A model generated the notes under the pieces. The model was not told the origin of the DNA. It was given only the letters and a program-made list of their open reading frames with translations, and did no database searches. This document shows, in pieces, positions 35,771 to 45,799 of a stretch of 50,689 nucleotides of DNA. Within the stretch, counting starts at the first letter, position 1. Every line of letters starts with the position of its first letter. The position numbers and the translations under genes were made by a program. The DNA comes from Rhodospirillaceae bacterium. Lineage in GTDB: Bacteria; Pseudomonadota; Alphaproteobacteria; Kiloniellales; DSM-21159. The DNA lies in contig JAJUFM010000008.1 in NCBI GenBank assembly GCA_029265995.1, positions 1 through 50,689 of the forward strand, read 5' to 3'.

Positions 35771-36838
35771 TTAAGTGGCAGGCCGCGTCCCTGACGGCGC
35801 GACTGGAAGCCATAGGACCTCTTCGATCTGCGCGGAACCCGTCAGCAACATGACGAGCCGATCGACCCCCAAAGCTATACCCGCAGCCTCGGGCATGCCA
35901 AAACTCAGCGCATCCAGAAAATCTTCATCGATTGGAAAGCGTTCGCCATAGATCTTCTGCTTAAGATCTTGGTCAGCCTCGAATCGCCGACGTTGTTCTT
36001 CCGCATCGGTTAACTCGCCAAATGCATTGGCCAGTTCAACCCCAGCGACATAGAGCTCGAAACGCTCTGCGAGCCTGGGATCCTCCGGCTTGGCGCGAGA
36101 CAGGGCCGCGAGAGAGACGGGATAGTCGTAAAGAATGGTTGGGCGAGGGAAACCGAGCTGGGGTTCGATATAGGCGAGCATGATGCGCGTGAAGACAGCA
36201 AGCCAATCATCGTCCTCGGCTACTCTCAGTCCCTTTTGCCGCGCGGCTTCGGCCAGCAGCCTTACATCCGGAGCCCAAGGATCCCGTGTCGTGGCGAGGA
36301 GATCGATATCTGCCCAACGTTCGAAGGCTTCAGGCACGGATACCCGCTCAGGGGGTTGAGACAGATCGCAGGCGCGGCCATCTCGGGCTACTGTCCAAAG
36401 ACCGGCCGCCGCGGCACAGTCGCTTAACAGGGCCGCACAATCGTCCATCAGCTCTTCGTAACTCGCGTCGGCCCGATACCATTCCAGCATGGTGAATTCC
36501 GGATGGTGCCACTGCGCTCGTTCTCCATTCCGAAAAACGCGGGCTAACGTAAACAACCGTTTCTCACCGGCTGTGAGCAGCTTCTTGCAGGCGAATTCTG
36601 GCGAGGTGTGAAGATGAAAGAGGGAGCGCTCTCCATCCGGCGCGCGGAGCTCGGTTGCAAATGATTGCAAGTGGGGCTCCATGCCTGGAGATACCTGAAG
36701 TATGGGAGTTTCCACCTCCACGAAGTCTCGCTCGCGGAAAAAGCGGCGCAGGGCGTCGATGATCGCAGATCGTTTCAAAAGGTTGGGCCGACGGCGAGCA
36801 TAGGCTTCAGGGTGCCAGGTCGGCTGGCTATCCTGCAT
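35771..36838 (-). CDS. epmA: EF-P (R)-beta-lysine ligase EpmA (PoxA/GenX)
   Basis: 355 residues resembling the catalytic core of class II lysyl-tRNA synthetase without the anticodon domain: [43 protein letters not shown], and the C-terminal [19 protein letters not shown]. It attaches beta-lysine to a lysine of EF-P. The start ATG 36838 follows AAGGAGG. It is divergent from efp with 87 bp between starts. That pairing confirms the role. Confidence 0.95.
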   Translation of the reverse strand: MQDSQPTWHPEAYARRRPNLLKRSAIIDALRRFFRERDFVEVETPILQVSPGMEPHLQSFATELRAPDGERSLFHLHTSPEFACKKLLTAGEKRLFTLARVFRNGERAQWHHPEFTMLEWYRADASYEELMDDCAALLSDCAAAAGLWTVARDGRACDLSQPPERVSVPEAFERWADIDLLATTRDPWAPDVRLLAEAARQKGLRVAEDDDWLAVFTRIMLAYIEPQLGFPRPTILYDYPVSLAALSRAKPEDPRLAERFELYVAGVELANAFGELTDAEEQRRRFEADQDLKQKIYGERFPIDEDFLDALSFGMPEAAGIALGVDRLVMLLTGSAQIEEVLWLPVAPSGTRPAT

Positions 36839-36925
36839 GGGTGGCCTCCTTTCGCTGCAGCATTGAGCCCGAAGAACCAAGCTGTTAGGTTCTGCGCACT
36901 CTTAAAGCAACCTCGGGTCAGTCAC

Positions 36926-37492
36926 GTGAAGGTTAATGCTAGCGCGTTGCGCAACGGCAATGTCGTCGAGATGGACGGCAAGCTCTACGTCATCTTGAAG
37001 GCTGATAATATCCAGCCCGGCAAGGGCACGCCGGTTACCCAGTTGGAAATGCGGCGGATCTCTGACGGGGTCAAGGTTTCAGAGCGTTTCCGGACGACCG
37101 AGCAGGTGGAGCGGGCCTTCATCGAGGAGAATGATTACCAGTTCCTCTATGATGAAGGAGAGGCCTTTGCCTTCATGCAGACTGAGACCTTCGAACAGGT
37201 GTCGGTACCTAAGGACGTGATCGGCGACCAGGGTATATATCTGCAGGAAGGCATGGTCGTGCAGATCTCCTTGCATGAAGGAGTGCCGGTCAGCGTTTCT
37301 CTGCCACAGCGAGTGGTGCTCGAGGTTGTCGAGACTGAACCCGTAATCAAGAACCAGACGGCGACCTCTTCCTATAAGCCAGCCGTTTTGTCTAACGGCG
37401 TGCGTACGGGCGTGCCTCCGCATGTGGCAGCCGGCACCAGGATCGTGGTCAATACCGCCGATGGCAGCTACATCGAGCGTGCGAAGGATTAG
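36926..37492 (+). CDS. efp: Translation elongation factor P
   Basis: 188 residues, the EF-P standard. The start is GTG 36926 ([21 protein letters not shown]). It rescues ribosomes stalled at polyproline stretches. The modified lysine is Lys33 in QPGKG, target of EpmA. Later conserved regions are the [14 protein letters not shown] and GIYLQEGM segments and the C-terminal domain ending [14 protein letters not shown]. The stop overlaps the aldo/keto reductase end by four bases on the opposite strand. No epmB is in the window. Confidence 0.97.
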   Translation: MKVNASALRNGNVVEMDGKLYVILKADNIQPGKGTPVTQLEMRRISDGVKVSERFRTTEQVERAFIEENDYQFLYDEGEAFAFMQTETFEQVSVPKDVIGDQGIYLQEGMVVQISLHEGVPVSVSLPQRVVLEVVETEPVIKNQTATSSYKPAVLSNGVRTGVPPHVAAGTRIVVNTADGSYIERAKD

Positions 37493-38526
37493 GGCGTGAT
37501 CCCGCTGATTTTCTCCGGGTTCGTGAGTGGAAAGCGGCCGGCAATGGGATACTTAGGGTCCTCGTAGTCCGGCGTAGAGGCTTTGCCGCGGGGTACCAAT
37601 GACTCGAAGAAGGCCTCGTCCTCCGCGGTAAAGGATAGCTTCAGGGCGCCAACGTAGCTTCGCCATTGGTCCCACGTGCGTGGCCCCGCAATAATTGAAG
37701 AGACCGAGCCGTTATTCAGGCACCAGCGCAAGGCGAGATGGGCTGGCGCTGTTCCGCGCTCTTGCGCATAGTCTTTCAGGCGTGCGGCCACCTCCAGCGA
37801 TTCAGGGCGCCATTCCGTCTCCATGATCCGCGTGTCCTGTCGTCCGGCGCGGCTAGAAGGGTCTGGGTCTTTGCCTGGATCGTACTTCCCGCTAAGCACA
37901 CCTCGCGCAAGGGGCGAGTAGGGCACGACACCGATGCCGAAGTGCGCGCAGGCTGGGATATAGTCAACTTCTGCCAATCGATTGGTGGCATTGTACAATG
38001 GCTGGGCTGCCAAAGGTCTTGGCAGTCTAGCAGCATCGGCGAGCCGAACGAGCTCGGCAATCTGCCATCCCCAGAAGTTCGAAAAACCCCAATAGCGTAT
38101 CTTCCCTGCGTTATAGGCGGCTGCCAGGGCTTCGATGGTTTCTTCCAGAGGCGTCCGCAGGTCCTCCACATGGAGGTACCAGATATCGAGATGGTCCGTA
38201 CCCAGGCGTCGCAGCGATTCCTCGAGCGCCTGCAGCATCCACCGGCGGCTCAGTCCCTGACAATTGCGCTCCGGCCCCATGGGATTGCCGACCTTACTGG
38301 CGACGATCCAGCGATCACGCGAACCGGCGATGGCGCGTCCGACAATACGTTCTGCGTCACCATCCCGATAAACGTCTGCAGTGTCGATAAAATTGACGCC
38401 CTCTGCAGCGGCATCCGCGATGATTCTCCGGCTTTCTTCTTCGGAGGTGGGGCCGCCAAACATCATGGTGCCGAGGCACAGTGCGCTGACCTCCACGCCG
38501 CTGCGACCTAGGGAACGGTACTCCAT
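37489..38526 (-). CDS. Aldo/keto reductase
   Basis: 345 residues, NADPH-dependent (beta/alpha)8 barrel of the AKR family. It shows [39 protein letters not shown] (catalytic Tyr), [18 protein letters not shown] (catalytic His region), and the C-terminal nucleotide loop [10 protein letters not shown]. It resembles the YdhF/YajO-like subgroup with unknown carbonyl substrate. Starts 18 bp after the puuA-like gene on the same strand, so the two may be cotranscribed. Confidence 0.9.
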   Translation of the reverse strand: MEYRSLGRSGVEVSALCLGTMMFGGPTSEEESRRIIADAAAEGVNFIDTADVYRDGDAERIVGRAIAGSRDRWIVASKVGNPMGPERNCQGLSRRWMLQALEESLRRLGTDHLDIWYLHVEDLRTPLEETIEALAAAYNAGKIRYWGFSNFWGWQIAELVRLADAARLPRPLAAQPLYNATNRLAEVDYIPACAHFGIGVVPYSPLARGVLSGKYDPGKDPDPSSRAGRQDTRIMETEWRPESLEVAARLKDYAQERGTAPAHLALRWCLNNGSVSSIIAGPRTWDQWRSYVGALKLSFTAEDEAFFESLVPRGKASTPDYEDPKYPIAGRFPLTNPEKISGITP

Positions 38527-38544
38527 GAGGCAATTTCCTCTTGT

Positions 38545-39888
38545 TCAGACGTTCATCAGGAGGTGCTCTCGCTCCCAGGAGGAGATGACCTGCTGATAAG
38601 CCTCCAACTCCGTATGCTTGACCGCCCAGACGGCCTCCACAAAGCTTTCGCCAAGGATATCCTTTAGCGGCCGGGAAGAAGAAAAGCGATTCAGGGCATC
38701 GTACAGCGTCCTGGGGAGGGTGTGCGCTAGGCGATACGCACTGCCCTCGATGGGCGGCCGGGGCTTCATGTTCTGAGTCATGCCGATGTAGCCGCAGGCC
38801 AGCGATCCAGCGATTGCCAGATAGGGATTGGCGTCCGCTCCTGGCACCCGGTTTTCGACCCGGCGGGAGCTGGCATCCGAATGGGGGACCCGCAGCCCCA
38901 CTGTCCGGTTGTCATAGCCCCAGTGGGTATTGATGGGGGCGTCGGTATCGGGCATGAGGCGACGATAGGAGTTTACGTTGGGCGCGAAGAGCGGCATGAC
39001 TGCCGGCAAGAACTTTTGCAGTCCTGCGATGTAGGCGTGAAAGGCACGGCTGTCGCGACCGTTCTTGTTGGCAAAGATGTTCCGGCCGCTTTCATCCACC
39101 ACCGACTGGTGAATGTGCATCGAACTGCCGGGTTCGCCCTGCATCGGCTTTGACATGAAGGTCGCATAGAGCTGATGCCGCAAGCCCGCTTCTCGGACGG
39201 TCCGCTTGAAAAGGAATCCCTGATCTGCCTGTTCTAGCGCCTTCCCGTGGTTGAAGTTCATCTCCATCTGGGCAGCGCCAGCCTCATGGCTCAGGGTGTC
39301 GATGTCGATACCCTCGGCTTCGCAGAAGTCGTAGATCTCCTCGAACATCGGGTCGAACTCGTTAACTGCATCTACCCCATAGGCCTGTCGGCTGGTCTCG
39401 CGCCGGCCGGAGCGGCCGATCGGCGGGCGGAGAGGATAGTCAGGATCATCGTGGCGCTCGACGAGATAGAATTCGAGCTCTATCGCCACCATTGGGATCC
39501 AGTGCTTCTTTTCAAAAAAACTGAGCACTCGTTTCAGCACATGACGTGCCGCAAAAGGAACGGGAGTTCCGTCGAAATAATAGGGGTCGCAGATGACCTG
39601 AGCAGTTGGATCCGGATACCAGGGCACCAGGCAGATAGTATCGGGATCCGGTTCTAAATAGACGTCCGAAGTGGCGGGATTGATGACTCCCGCGTCATTT
39701 GGAGGATAGCCTCCGGTCACAGTTTGGACGAAAATCGCTTCAGGAATGCGCAGGCCGTTATTGCGCATGCCTTGAATGAATTTTCGCGCCGGTAAGATCT
39801 TGCCACGTGCAATACCCGCCATGTCTGGGACAAGACATTCGACTTCTTCAATCCGGTGTTCCTTGAGAAATTCTTCAATGACGGACAT
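38545..39888 (-). CDS. puuA: Glutamine synthetase-family protein (gamma-glutamylputrescine synthetase-like)
   Basis: 447 residues, type I/III GS fold: the LVPDMAGIARGKILP N-terminus, metal-site region DTLSHEAGAAQMEMNFNHG, GSSMHIHQS, and the C-terminal SRRVENRVPGADANPY (arginine-rich active-site motif). The sequence subgroup and its position divergent from an FAD oxidase point to PuuA-type ligases, which attach glutamate to putrescine or another amine, rather than ammonia-assimilating GlnA. Amine specificity is inference. Confidence 0.85.
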   Translation of the reverse strand: MSVIEEFLKEHRIEEVECLVPDMAGIARGKILPARKFIQGMRNNGLRIPEAIFVQTVTGGYPPNDAGVINPATSDVYLEPDPDTICLVPWYPDPTAQVICDPYYFDGTPVPFAARHVLKRVLSFFEKKHWIPMVAIELEFYLVERHDDPDYPLRPPIGRSGRRETSRQAYGVDAVNEFDPMFEEIYDFCEAEGIDIDTLSHEAGAAQMEMNFNHGKALEQADQGFLFKRTVREAGLRHQLYATFMSKPMQGEPGSSMHIHQSVVDESGRNIFANKNGRDSRAFHAYIAGLQKFLPAVMPLFAPNVNSYRRLMPDTDAPINTHWGYDNRTVGLRVPHSDASSRRVENRVPGADANPYLAIAGSLACGYIGMTQNMKPRPPIEGSAYRLAHTLPRTLYDALNRFSSSRPLKDILGESFVEAVWAVKHTELEAYQQVISSWEREHLLMNV

Positions 39889-39996
39889 TTTCTAGGCTCA
39901 GGTGGCTCGACCCAATGCGGTCGCGCTTGCAGAGCTAACACCGCCCTGCTTGGCTGACAAGCTGAGCACTTGCTCTTGACTATCGACTGAGGGTTC

Positions 39997-41283
39997 ATGT
40001 CATCCGCTACGCACGTCAATTCATGGTACGCAGCAACTGCCAACCACCAGAAGGCCTACCCATCTCTAGAAGATCGCATTCAAGTAGACGTTTGCGTTGT
40101 CGGCGGTGGGTACGCGGGGCTGCACAGCGCGATCGAGCTTGCCCAACGTGGTTACCGCGTAGCGGTGCTGGAAGCCAGGCGGGTAGGGTGGGGAGCCTCC
40201 GGGCGCAATGGCGGGCAAATATGCACGGCCTTTGCCGCGGATATGGACAAGATCGAGCGCTGGGTGGGCCGCGAGGATGCCGTTCGTCTCTTCGAACTGG
40301 CTGAGGAAGCCAAGACCATCCTTTGCGAGCGCATCGAGCGTTTCGAGATAGAATGCGGTCTTACCTGGGGCTACCTACTTGCAGCCGAGCGTTCGCGGGA
40401 AATGCGAGAGTGCGAAGAATGGGCTGACACTGCGGCGCGGGACTATGGCTACGAAAAGCTGGAGATTGTCAAAGGCGCCGAAGCCATTCGCGAACTTGTT
40501 GATTCGCCGCGCTACATCGGTGGCTTGATCGATCAGGGTGCCGGGCACCTGCATCCCTTGAACTACTGTTTGGGTCTTGCCTGCGGCGCGGCTGCGCTGG
40601 GGGTGCAGATTTTCGAGAACAGTAAAGTCATCGGCATCCAGCGTGGCGATCCGGTGACGGTACGAACAGCCACTGGTGAGGTTGTGGCGCCGTTCGTGAT
40701 CGTAGCGGGCAATGCCTACCTAAATGGGATTGTGCCAGAACTCCGCGGCCGACTGATGCCGGTTGGCACCTACATTGGCGCGACCGAGCCGCTGGGCGAA
40801 GCACGTGCGCGATCGCTGCTGCCCCAGGATCATGCCGTTGCGGACTTGAAGTTCGTACTGGACTACTTTCGACGTTCGCCGGATCACCGGCTGCTCTTCG
40901 GTGGTCGGGTCAGCTACTCCAAGCTGCAGCCGCCGGATCTCAAGACCTCCATGCGACGCGGGATGCTGAAGGTTTTTCCTCAGCTCGAGGACGTGATGAT
41001 AGAGCAGGCTTGGGGCGGCTTTGTCGGGATAACCATGGAGCGCACTCCCGACATCGGCCGTATCAGTCCGAACATCTACTACGCGCAGGGCTTTTCCGGT
41101 CAGGGTGTGGCGCTGACCGGGATTGCAGGACGGGTTGTTGCAGAGGCCGTTGCCGGACAGGCCGAGCGGTTCGACCTCTTTGCCCGCTTGCCGCATCGTC
41201 CCTTCCCGGGCGGGCCATTGCTGCGTACGCCAACGTTGGTGCTTGCCATGCTATGGTATCGCCTAAAGGATCTGCTTCCCTGA
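39997..41283 (+). CDS. puuB: FAD-dependent amine oxidase (gamma-glutamylputrescine oxidase-like)
   Basis: 428 residues of the DAO family. FAD-binding VCVVGGGYAGLHSAIELAQRGYRV near residue 30, VGWGASGRNGGQ, and the C-terminal YYAQGFSGQGVALTGIAGRVVAE motif. The N-terminal SWYAATANHQKAYPSL segment is typical of PuuB. Oxidises the gamma-glutamyl amine made by PuuA. Divergent from puuA with 108 bp between starts. PuuC and PuuD are not seen here. Confidence 0.85.
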   Translation: MSSATHVNSWYAATANHQKAYPSLEDRIQVDVCVVGGGYAGLHSAIELAQRGYRVAVLEARRVGWGASGRNGGQICTAFAADMDKIERWVGREDAVRLFELAEEAKTILCERIERFEIECGLTWGYLLAAERSREMRECEEWADTAARDYGYEKLEIVKGAEAIRELVDSPRYIGGLIDQGAGHLHPLNYCLGLACGAAALGVQIFENSKVIGIQRGDPVTVRTATGEVVAPFVIVAGNAYLNGIVPELRGRLMPVGTYIGATEPLGEARARSLLPQDHAVADLKFVLDYFRRSPDHRLLFGGRVSYSKLQPPDLKTSMRRGMLKVFPQLEDVMIEQAWGGFVGITMERTPDIGRISPNIYYAQGFSGQGVALTGIAGRVVAEAVAGQAERFDLFARLPHRPFPGGPLLRTPTLVLAMLWYRLKDLLP

Positions 41284-41336
41284 GGCACCTCACGCTAAAG
41301 CGCCAGCTTTGAAAGATTCGGGGGGAGGCGCGTGTT

Positions 41337-42299
41337 TCAACTCGTGCGTGGACTGAGATGGCCGGCGGCGCGTCCGCTTCGCCTGTAGCGGTCCAGGTAG
41401 GTGGGAATCGTGACCTCGACCGTCTGCGGCTGGATGCCAAGATCCTCCAAACCAGGAAAATCACCGCTCGGCAGATTATCCTGCCGGAGTTGCTTGACCT
41501 GATCGCGCGTAAGGGGCGCACCCGGCAGCTTTTCGAAGATGGCGCCCAGGAAAAGGGCAAGACCCCAGGGCAGGGGTACCAAGAAGCGGCGGCGGCCGAT
41601 GGTTTCCAACGTCAACCGCATCAACTCCTCGAAGCTATAGGCTTTGGGGCCGCCCAGCTCGAAAGTACGACCGGAGCAATCGCGCCTGGTGAGGGACCTG
41701 ACCACCGCATCCGCAACGTCTCCCGCATATACTGGCTGAAAGCGCGTTTTGCCTCCGCCAATAAGCGGCAAGAATGGTGAAAAGCGTGCCATGCTCGCGA
41801 AGCGGTTGAAGAAGTTGTCTTCAGGACCGAACACAAGTGATGGACGCAGAATCGTCGCTGCGGGAAACAGCTCGCGAACCCGTTGTTCCGCTGTTCCTTT
41901 GGTCCGCGCATAATCGGAAGAGGCGTCGGCGTCTGCGCCGATGGCAGAGACATGTACCAGGCTTGAGAGCTGTTCAGCCTGGGCTGCCGAGGCCACGTTA
42001 CGGGCCCCATCTACATGAATGGCGTCGAAAGTCTGCTTGCCGGCGGCCCGCAGAATACCGACCAGGTTCACGGCAGCCTGACTGCCTCGCAGGACGCTAC
42101 GGACCTGTTCAGCGTTGCGGACATTGCAGGGCAGGGGCACCACCTGCCCCACATCCCCGAGGGGCTTGAGGAAGCGAGCTCGCACCGGGCGGCGCACAGC
42201 CACTCGCACCGTCCATCCTTCCGATGCGAGCCGGGCGACAACATAGCGACCAATAAGGCCGGATCCCCCGAAGACCGTGACGCACTTATCGACAGCCAT
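41337..42299 (-). CDS. Complex I NDUFA9-like NAD(P)-binding protein
   Basis: 320 residues, short-chain dehydrogenase/epimerase fold with VFGGSGLIGRYVVARL at the N-terminus. The YARTKGTAEQRV and ILRPSLVFGPEDNFFNRFA motifs are characteristic of the NDUFA9/YbjT-like subgroup that is an accessory complex I subunit in alphaproteobacteria and mitochondria. Role in respiration is inferred from the family. Convergent with puuB, 53 bp apart. Confidence 0.88.
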   Translation of the reverse strand: MAVDKCVTVFGGSGLIGRYVVARLASEGWTVRVAVRRPVRARFLKPLGDVGQVVPLPCNVRNAEQVRSVLRGSQAAVNLVGILRAAGKQTFDAIHVDGARNVASAAQAEQLSSLVHVSAIGADADASSDYARTKGTAEQRVRELFPAATILRPSLVFGPEDNFFNRFASMARFSPFLPLIGGGKTRFQPVYAGDVADAVVRSLTRRDCSGRTFELGGPKAYSFEELMRLTLETIGRRRFLVPLPWGLALFLGAIFEKLPGAPLTRDQVKQLRQDNLPSGDFPGLEDLGIQPQTVEVTIPTYLDRYRRSGRAAGHLSPRTS

Positions 42300-42429
42300 G
42301 TCCCTTCACTCCTCTGCCGGATTCTGAGTGCGGTATAGCCGATTACGGCCTGCTCCGCAGCAACTGCCATCACTTCAGAAATGGCTGTTTATACTCCAAA
42401 AGCGCCCTATATATCCGCAACGGCCGTCG

Positions 42430-42457
42430 TTGACACCCCGAGGGCCAAAGCTATTGT
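42430..42457 (+). promoter_or_regulatory. Sigma-70-type promoter candidate for rnd
   Basis: A perfect TTGACA (42430-42435) and TATTGT (42452-42457) with 16 bp between, about 55 bp before the RNase D start. Confidence 0.5.
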
Positions 42458-42511
42458 TGCGCGGCGTTTCGCCTGTCCGCAAAGCGCTGCTTCGTAAGGA
42501 ATCTGCACTTC

Positions 42512-43120
42512 GTGACTGTTACTCTTCATCAGGATGATTTACCGCCCGACTTGCACTTCGGTGATTCGGTTGCAGTCGATTGCGAAACGATGGGTCTTAA
42601 TCTCCATCGCGACAGACTGTGTCTGATTCAGCTATCTGCCGGTGACGGAACAGCTCATCTGGTGCAGTTCCGAAATGGCTATGAGGCGCCCAATCTGCGC
42701 CGGCTGCTAGCTGACCCCTCAGTCGTCAAGCTCTTTCACTTTGCCCGCTTTGATGTGGCAGCTATCGAGCGCTACCTGGGGGTAACGGCGACACCGGTCT
42801 ATTGCACGAAAATCGCTTCCAAGCTGGTTCGTACTTTTACGGATCGGCATGGCCTGAAGGATCTTTGTGGTGATCTGCTGGGCGTTTCGATCTCCAAGCA
42901 GCAGCAGTCGTCCGATTGGGGAGCTGCCGAGCTGACTGAAGAGCAGCAACGCTATGCGGCCAGCGATGTGCTTTATTTACACGCTCTGCGTGAGCGCCTA
43001 GACGAGATGCTCGAGCGCGAAGGGCGGCGCGAGCTTGCGCAGGCAATGTTCAACTTTCTCCCAGCACGGGCAAGACTGGACCTGGCAGGTTGGGATGAGG
43101 TGGATCTCTTCGCGCACTGA
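42512..43120 (+). CDS. rnd: Ribonuclease D-like 3'-5' exonuclease (short form)
   Basis: 202 residues, only the DEDDy exonuclease domain. Exo I is AVDCETMGLN, Exo II is LFHFARFDVAAI, and Exo III is QQRYAASDVLYL. The HRDC domains of full RNase D (about 370 residues) are absent, as in the short alphaproteobacterial form. The start is GTG 42512. It precedes the kdsD-lpt cluster by 149 bp. Confidence 0.92.
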   Translation: MTVTLHQDDLPPDLHFGDSVAVDCETMGLNLHRDRLCLIQLSAGDGTAHLVQFRNGYEAPNLRRLLADPSVVKLFHFARFDVAAIERYLGVTATPVYCTKIASKLVRTFTDRHGLKDLCGDLLGVSISKQQQSSDWGAAELTEEQQRYAASDVLYLHALRERLDEMLEREGRRELAQAMFNFLPARARLDLAGWDEVDLFAH

Positions 43121-43269
43121 GCTTTTGGTTGTTTATCACGCGGAGCTTCCCTTTCCTCGGTAGAAGGCGGGGAGTAGTTTAGGGTGTGGATCAAGGTCAT
43201 TCTGTTTAATGAACAGTTTGCAATTCCCGCTTCCTGACCCACCGCGCCATCGGCAAGGAATGATGTAGT

Positions 43270-44274
43270 ATGAGCAGCGCCAAGATGATGGAAACGCTCG
43301 CCGATTATCGGGTATCGAATGGCCGTAGCGATCTCGAGTCTGCGCGGCGGACCCTGAAGGCGGAGGCGCAGGGGCTGGAAGCGCTTTCTGCTTCTTTGGG
43401 TGAAGCATTCATCCGGGCAGTCGACCAGTTGGAGCAGACTGGCGGGCGCGTCATCGTCACGGGCATGGGCAAAAGCGGCCACATTGCCTGCAAGATTGCT
43501 GCCACTTTGGCATCCACCGGGACGCCGGCACAGTTTGTGCACCCGGCCGAGGCCAGTCATGGCGATCTGGGCATGATCACTCGGAAGGATGCGATCATTG
43601 CCTTGTCGAATTCCGGCAACACGCTCGAGTTGGGCTCGATCATCGCCTACAGCCGTCGCTTCGAGATTCCGCTGCTTGCGATCACCGGGCGAGAGAAGTC
43701 CATACTGGCCGAGGCTTGCGACATTCTCCTTCTCTTGCCGAAGGCCGAGGAAGCTTGTCCCATGGGGTTGGCGCCGACAACCTCGACCACGATGACCCTT
43801 GCGCTGGGCGACGCCCTGGCCGTCGCCTTGTTGGAGCGACGCGGGTTCACGCCAGAGGATTTCAAGGTCTTCCACCCGGGCGGCGCCCTGGGCAAACGCC
43901 TCGTGCGCGTTTCGGATGTGATGCATGGTCCGGGAGAAATGCCGCTTTGCCGCCCGGAAACGCCGATGAGCGAGGCTATCCTGATCATGACAGCAAAGAC
44001 CTTTGGGGTTGTCGGTGTTCTGGATGAAAAGGACGCACTCGCCGGGGTCATTACAGACGGCGACCTCCGCCGCCATATGGGCGATAGTCTGCTGTCACAC
44101 GCGGCTGGCGAAGTAATGACCTCGCACCCCATCACGATCCATCCAGGGGCCCTCGGTGCCGAGGCCTTGCAGATTATGAATGCGAAGCGTGTCACTTGTC
44201 TGTTTGTCGAAGAGGGCGGGCGGCCGGTGGGGCTAGTGCGTCTCCATGATCTGCTGCGCGAGGGAGTTGCCTGA
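43270..44274 (+). CDS. kdsD: Arabinose-5-phosphate isomerase
   Basis: 334 residues: SIS domain (RVIVTGMGKSGHIACKIAATLASTGTPAQFVHPAEASHGDLGMI region, residues about 55-190) and two CBS domains (about 210-334, MHGPGEMPLCRPETPM and VMTSHPITIHPGAL). Converts ribulose-5-phosphate to arabinose-5-phosphate for KDO of lipopolysaccharide. Could also be called KpsF/GutQ, but its place at the head of the lptC-lptA-lptB cluster supports KdsD. In principle it could supply the capsule too. Confidence 0.93.
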   Translation: MSSAKMMETLADYRVSNGRSDLESARRTLKAEAQGLEALSASLGEAFIRAVDQLEQTGGRVIVTGMGKSGHIACKIAATLASTGTPAQFVHPAEASHGDLGMITRKDAIIALSNSGNTLELGSIIAYSRRFEIPLLAITGREKSILAEACDILLLLPKAEEACPMGLAPTTSTTMTLALGDALAVALLERRGFTPEDFKVFHPGGALGKRLVRVSDVMHGPGEMPLCRPETPMSEAILIMTAKTFGVVGVLDEKDALAGVITDGDLRRHMGDSLLSHAAGEVMTSHPITIHPGALGAEALQIMNAKRVTCLFVEEGGRPVGLVRLHDLLREGVA

Positions 44275-44285
44275 CTGGCGTTGCT

Positions 44286-44936
44286 ATGGCTCTTGAACCG
44301 CCACCCTCAACGAAGCGCCCCACGCCCCATGATTGGGGCCGTCGGCGTTTGGTTGCCTTTGCCAAGATGGCGGCTCCGGGGCTTGGGTTCCTGGTGGTGC
44401 TGGCACTCCTTGGCTTGCCGATGCTGGCATCCAGCCCGGCCGATCAGCCAGATAGAGCCCCGTCGCTCGACGAGGGTATCGATCTTTCCGCGGGCATGGT
44501 CGGGCCGCAGTTCGAGGGGCTTGACGGGCAGGGAAGGCCCTTCGTGGTGCGGGCTCAGACCGCTGACTTCGTCTCGGAGGATGAGCGTTTTGTTCGGCTG
44601 GATCGTCCGGAGGGAGATTTAGCGCTTTCCGACGGCAGTGCTGTCGCCATAACCGCGGCTCAGGGCGTCTACGATCGCGAAGTTCAGTTCATGCAGCTTG
44701 CGGGAGAGGTGACGCTTTTCCACGACGACGGCTTTGAAGTCGTCACCGAAAGCGCTGTCCTGGATTTTCCCGGTGGCCGGGCGGAAGGAAGCGATCCGGT
44801 GGAGGGCGAGGGACCCGTCGGGCACATCGCCGCTGAAGGTTTTCGTATAGAGGAAGATGGCGCCCGCGTCTTCTTTACCGGTCGTTCTCGACTGGTGCTC
44901 TACTCCGGTGAAGAACGACAGGAACTCATGCCATGA
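44286..44936 (+). CDS. lptC: LPS export ABC transporter periplasmic protein LptC
   Basis: 216 residues. A basic N-terminus is followed by one membrane helix (GLGFLVVLALLGLPMLA, about residues 31-48) and the DUF1239/LptC beta-jelly-roll with GLDGQGRPFVVRAQTADF and AITAAQGVYDREVQFMQLAGEV. It passes LPS from LptBFG to LptA. The last codons overlap lptA by four bases. Divergent in sequence, as usual for alphaproteobacterial LptC. Confidence 0.88.
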   Translation: MALEPPPSTKRPTPHDWGRRRLVAFAKMAAPGLGFLVVLALLGLPMLASSPADQPDRAPSLDEGIDLSAGMVGPQFEGLDGQGRPFVVRAQTADFVSEDERFVRLDRPEGDLALSDGSAVAITAAQGVYDREVQFMQLAGEVTLFHDDGFEVVTESAVLDFPGGRAEGSDPVEGEGPVGHIAAEGFRIEEDGARVFFTGRSRLVLYSGEERQELMP

Positions 44937-45799
44937 CCGCCCTTTCCGCCATGCTGAGTGGCTCCCGCTTTGCTTTCGGGGCTTTCGGCCTGTTGCTGCT
45001 ATTGCTGCTCAGCGGGGAGGCCGGGGCTCAAGCCACCTTTAGCGATGGAAGTTCACTTGAAGTCACGGCGGATGACGGCATCGAGTGGCAACGGGACGAG
45101 CAGGTTTATCTGGCGCGCGGCAATGCTGTCGCGCGGCGGGATGATCTGACGGTTCGCGCTGACGTTTTGGCTGCGCACTACCGCCGAATGGATGATGGGG
45201 AAGAGCGCATTATTCGGGTTGAGGCCATTGGCAATCTGCAAGTGGAAACCTCAAATGAGAGGGTGACAGGTGATCGAGCCATCTACTACGTAGATGAGAG
45301 AGTGCTACGTATCACCGGCAGCGATCTCCGCCTGGTAACCGAGAACGAGGAGGTTACTGCTGCGGAAAGCCTGGAGTACTTTGAGCGGGCAGAAGGCGGC
45401 CCGCTGGCAGTTGCCCGTGGCAACGCGATGTTGCGGCGGCTACAGGAGAATGAGCAGGTCGAGGGCGATGTCATTTCAGCGCGCTTCTCCGGGACTGGAG
45501 GGCCAGACCGATCCAGCCTCGAACAGGTTGAAGCCGAAGGTGACGTTCGGGTGATCGGGGACAATGTCCTGGCGACCGGGGAGAGAGGCGTTTATTACGC
45601 GGCAGAACAGAGGGCGGTCCTCGACGGTGACGTGAAGGTCACCCGCGGACAAAATCAGTTGAGTGGCGGGCGAGCCGAGATCGATCTGCGCACGGGTGTC
45701 AGTCGCCTGCTTGCGAGTGAAGGCACGCCAGTTCGAGGCTTGTTGAGCCAGGAGTCCCTACCTGAGGAAGAGAACGCGCAGGGGGAGAGCGGTGAGTAG
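44933..45799 (+). CDS. lptA: LPS transport periplasmic protein LptA
   Basis: 288 residues with a signal peptide (about 1-32, [15 protein letters not shown]). Two or more OstA-type repeats follow ([52 protein letters not shown]). It builds the periplasmic bridge for LPS. At 288 residues it is longer than the E. coli protein (185), apparently from an extra OstA repeat. The end overlaps lptB by eight bases. Confidence 0.9.
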   Translation: MTALSAMLSGSRFAFGAFGLLLLLLLSGEAGAQATFSDGSSLEVTADDGIEWQRDEQVYLARGNAVARRDDLTVRADVLAAHYRRMDDGEERIIRVEAIGNLQVETSNERVTGDRAIYYVDERVLRITGSDLRLVTENEEVTAAESLEYFERAEGGPLAVARGNAMLRRLQENEQVEGDVISARFSGTGGPDRSSLEQVEAEGDVRVIGDNVLATGERGVYYAAEQRAVLDGDVKVTRGQNQLSGGRAEIDLRTGVSRLLASEGTPVRGLLSQESLPEEENAQGESGE

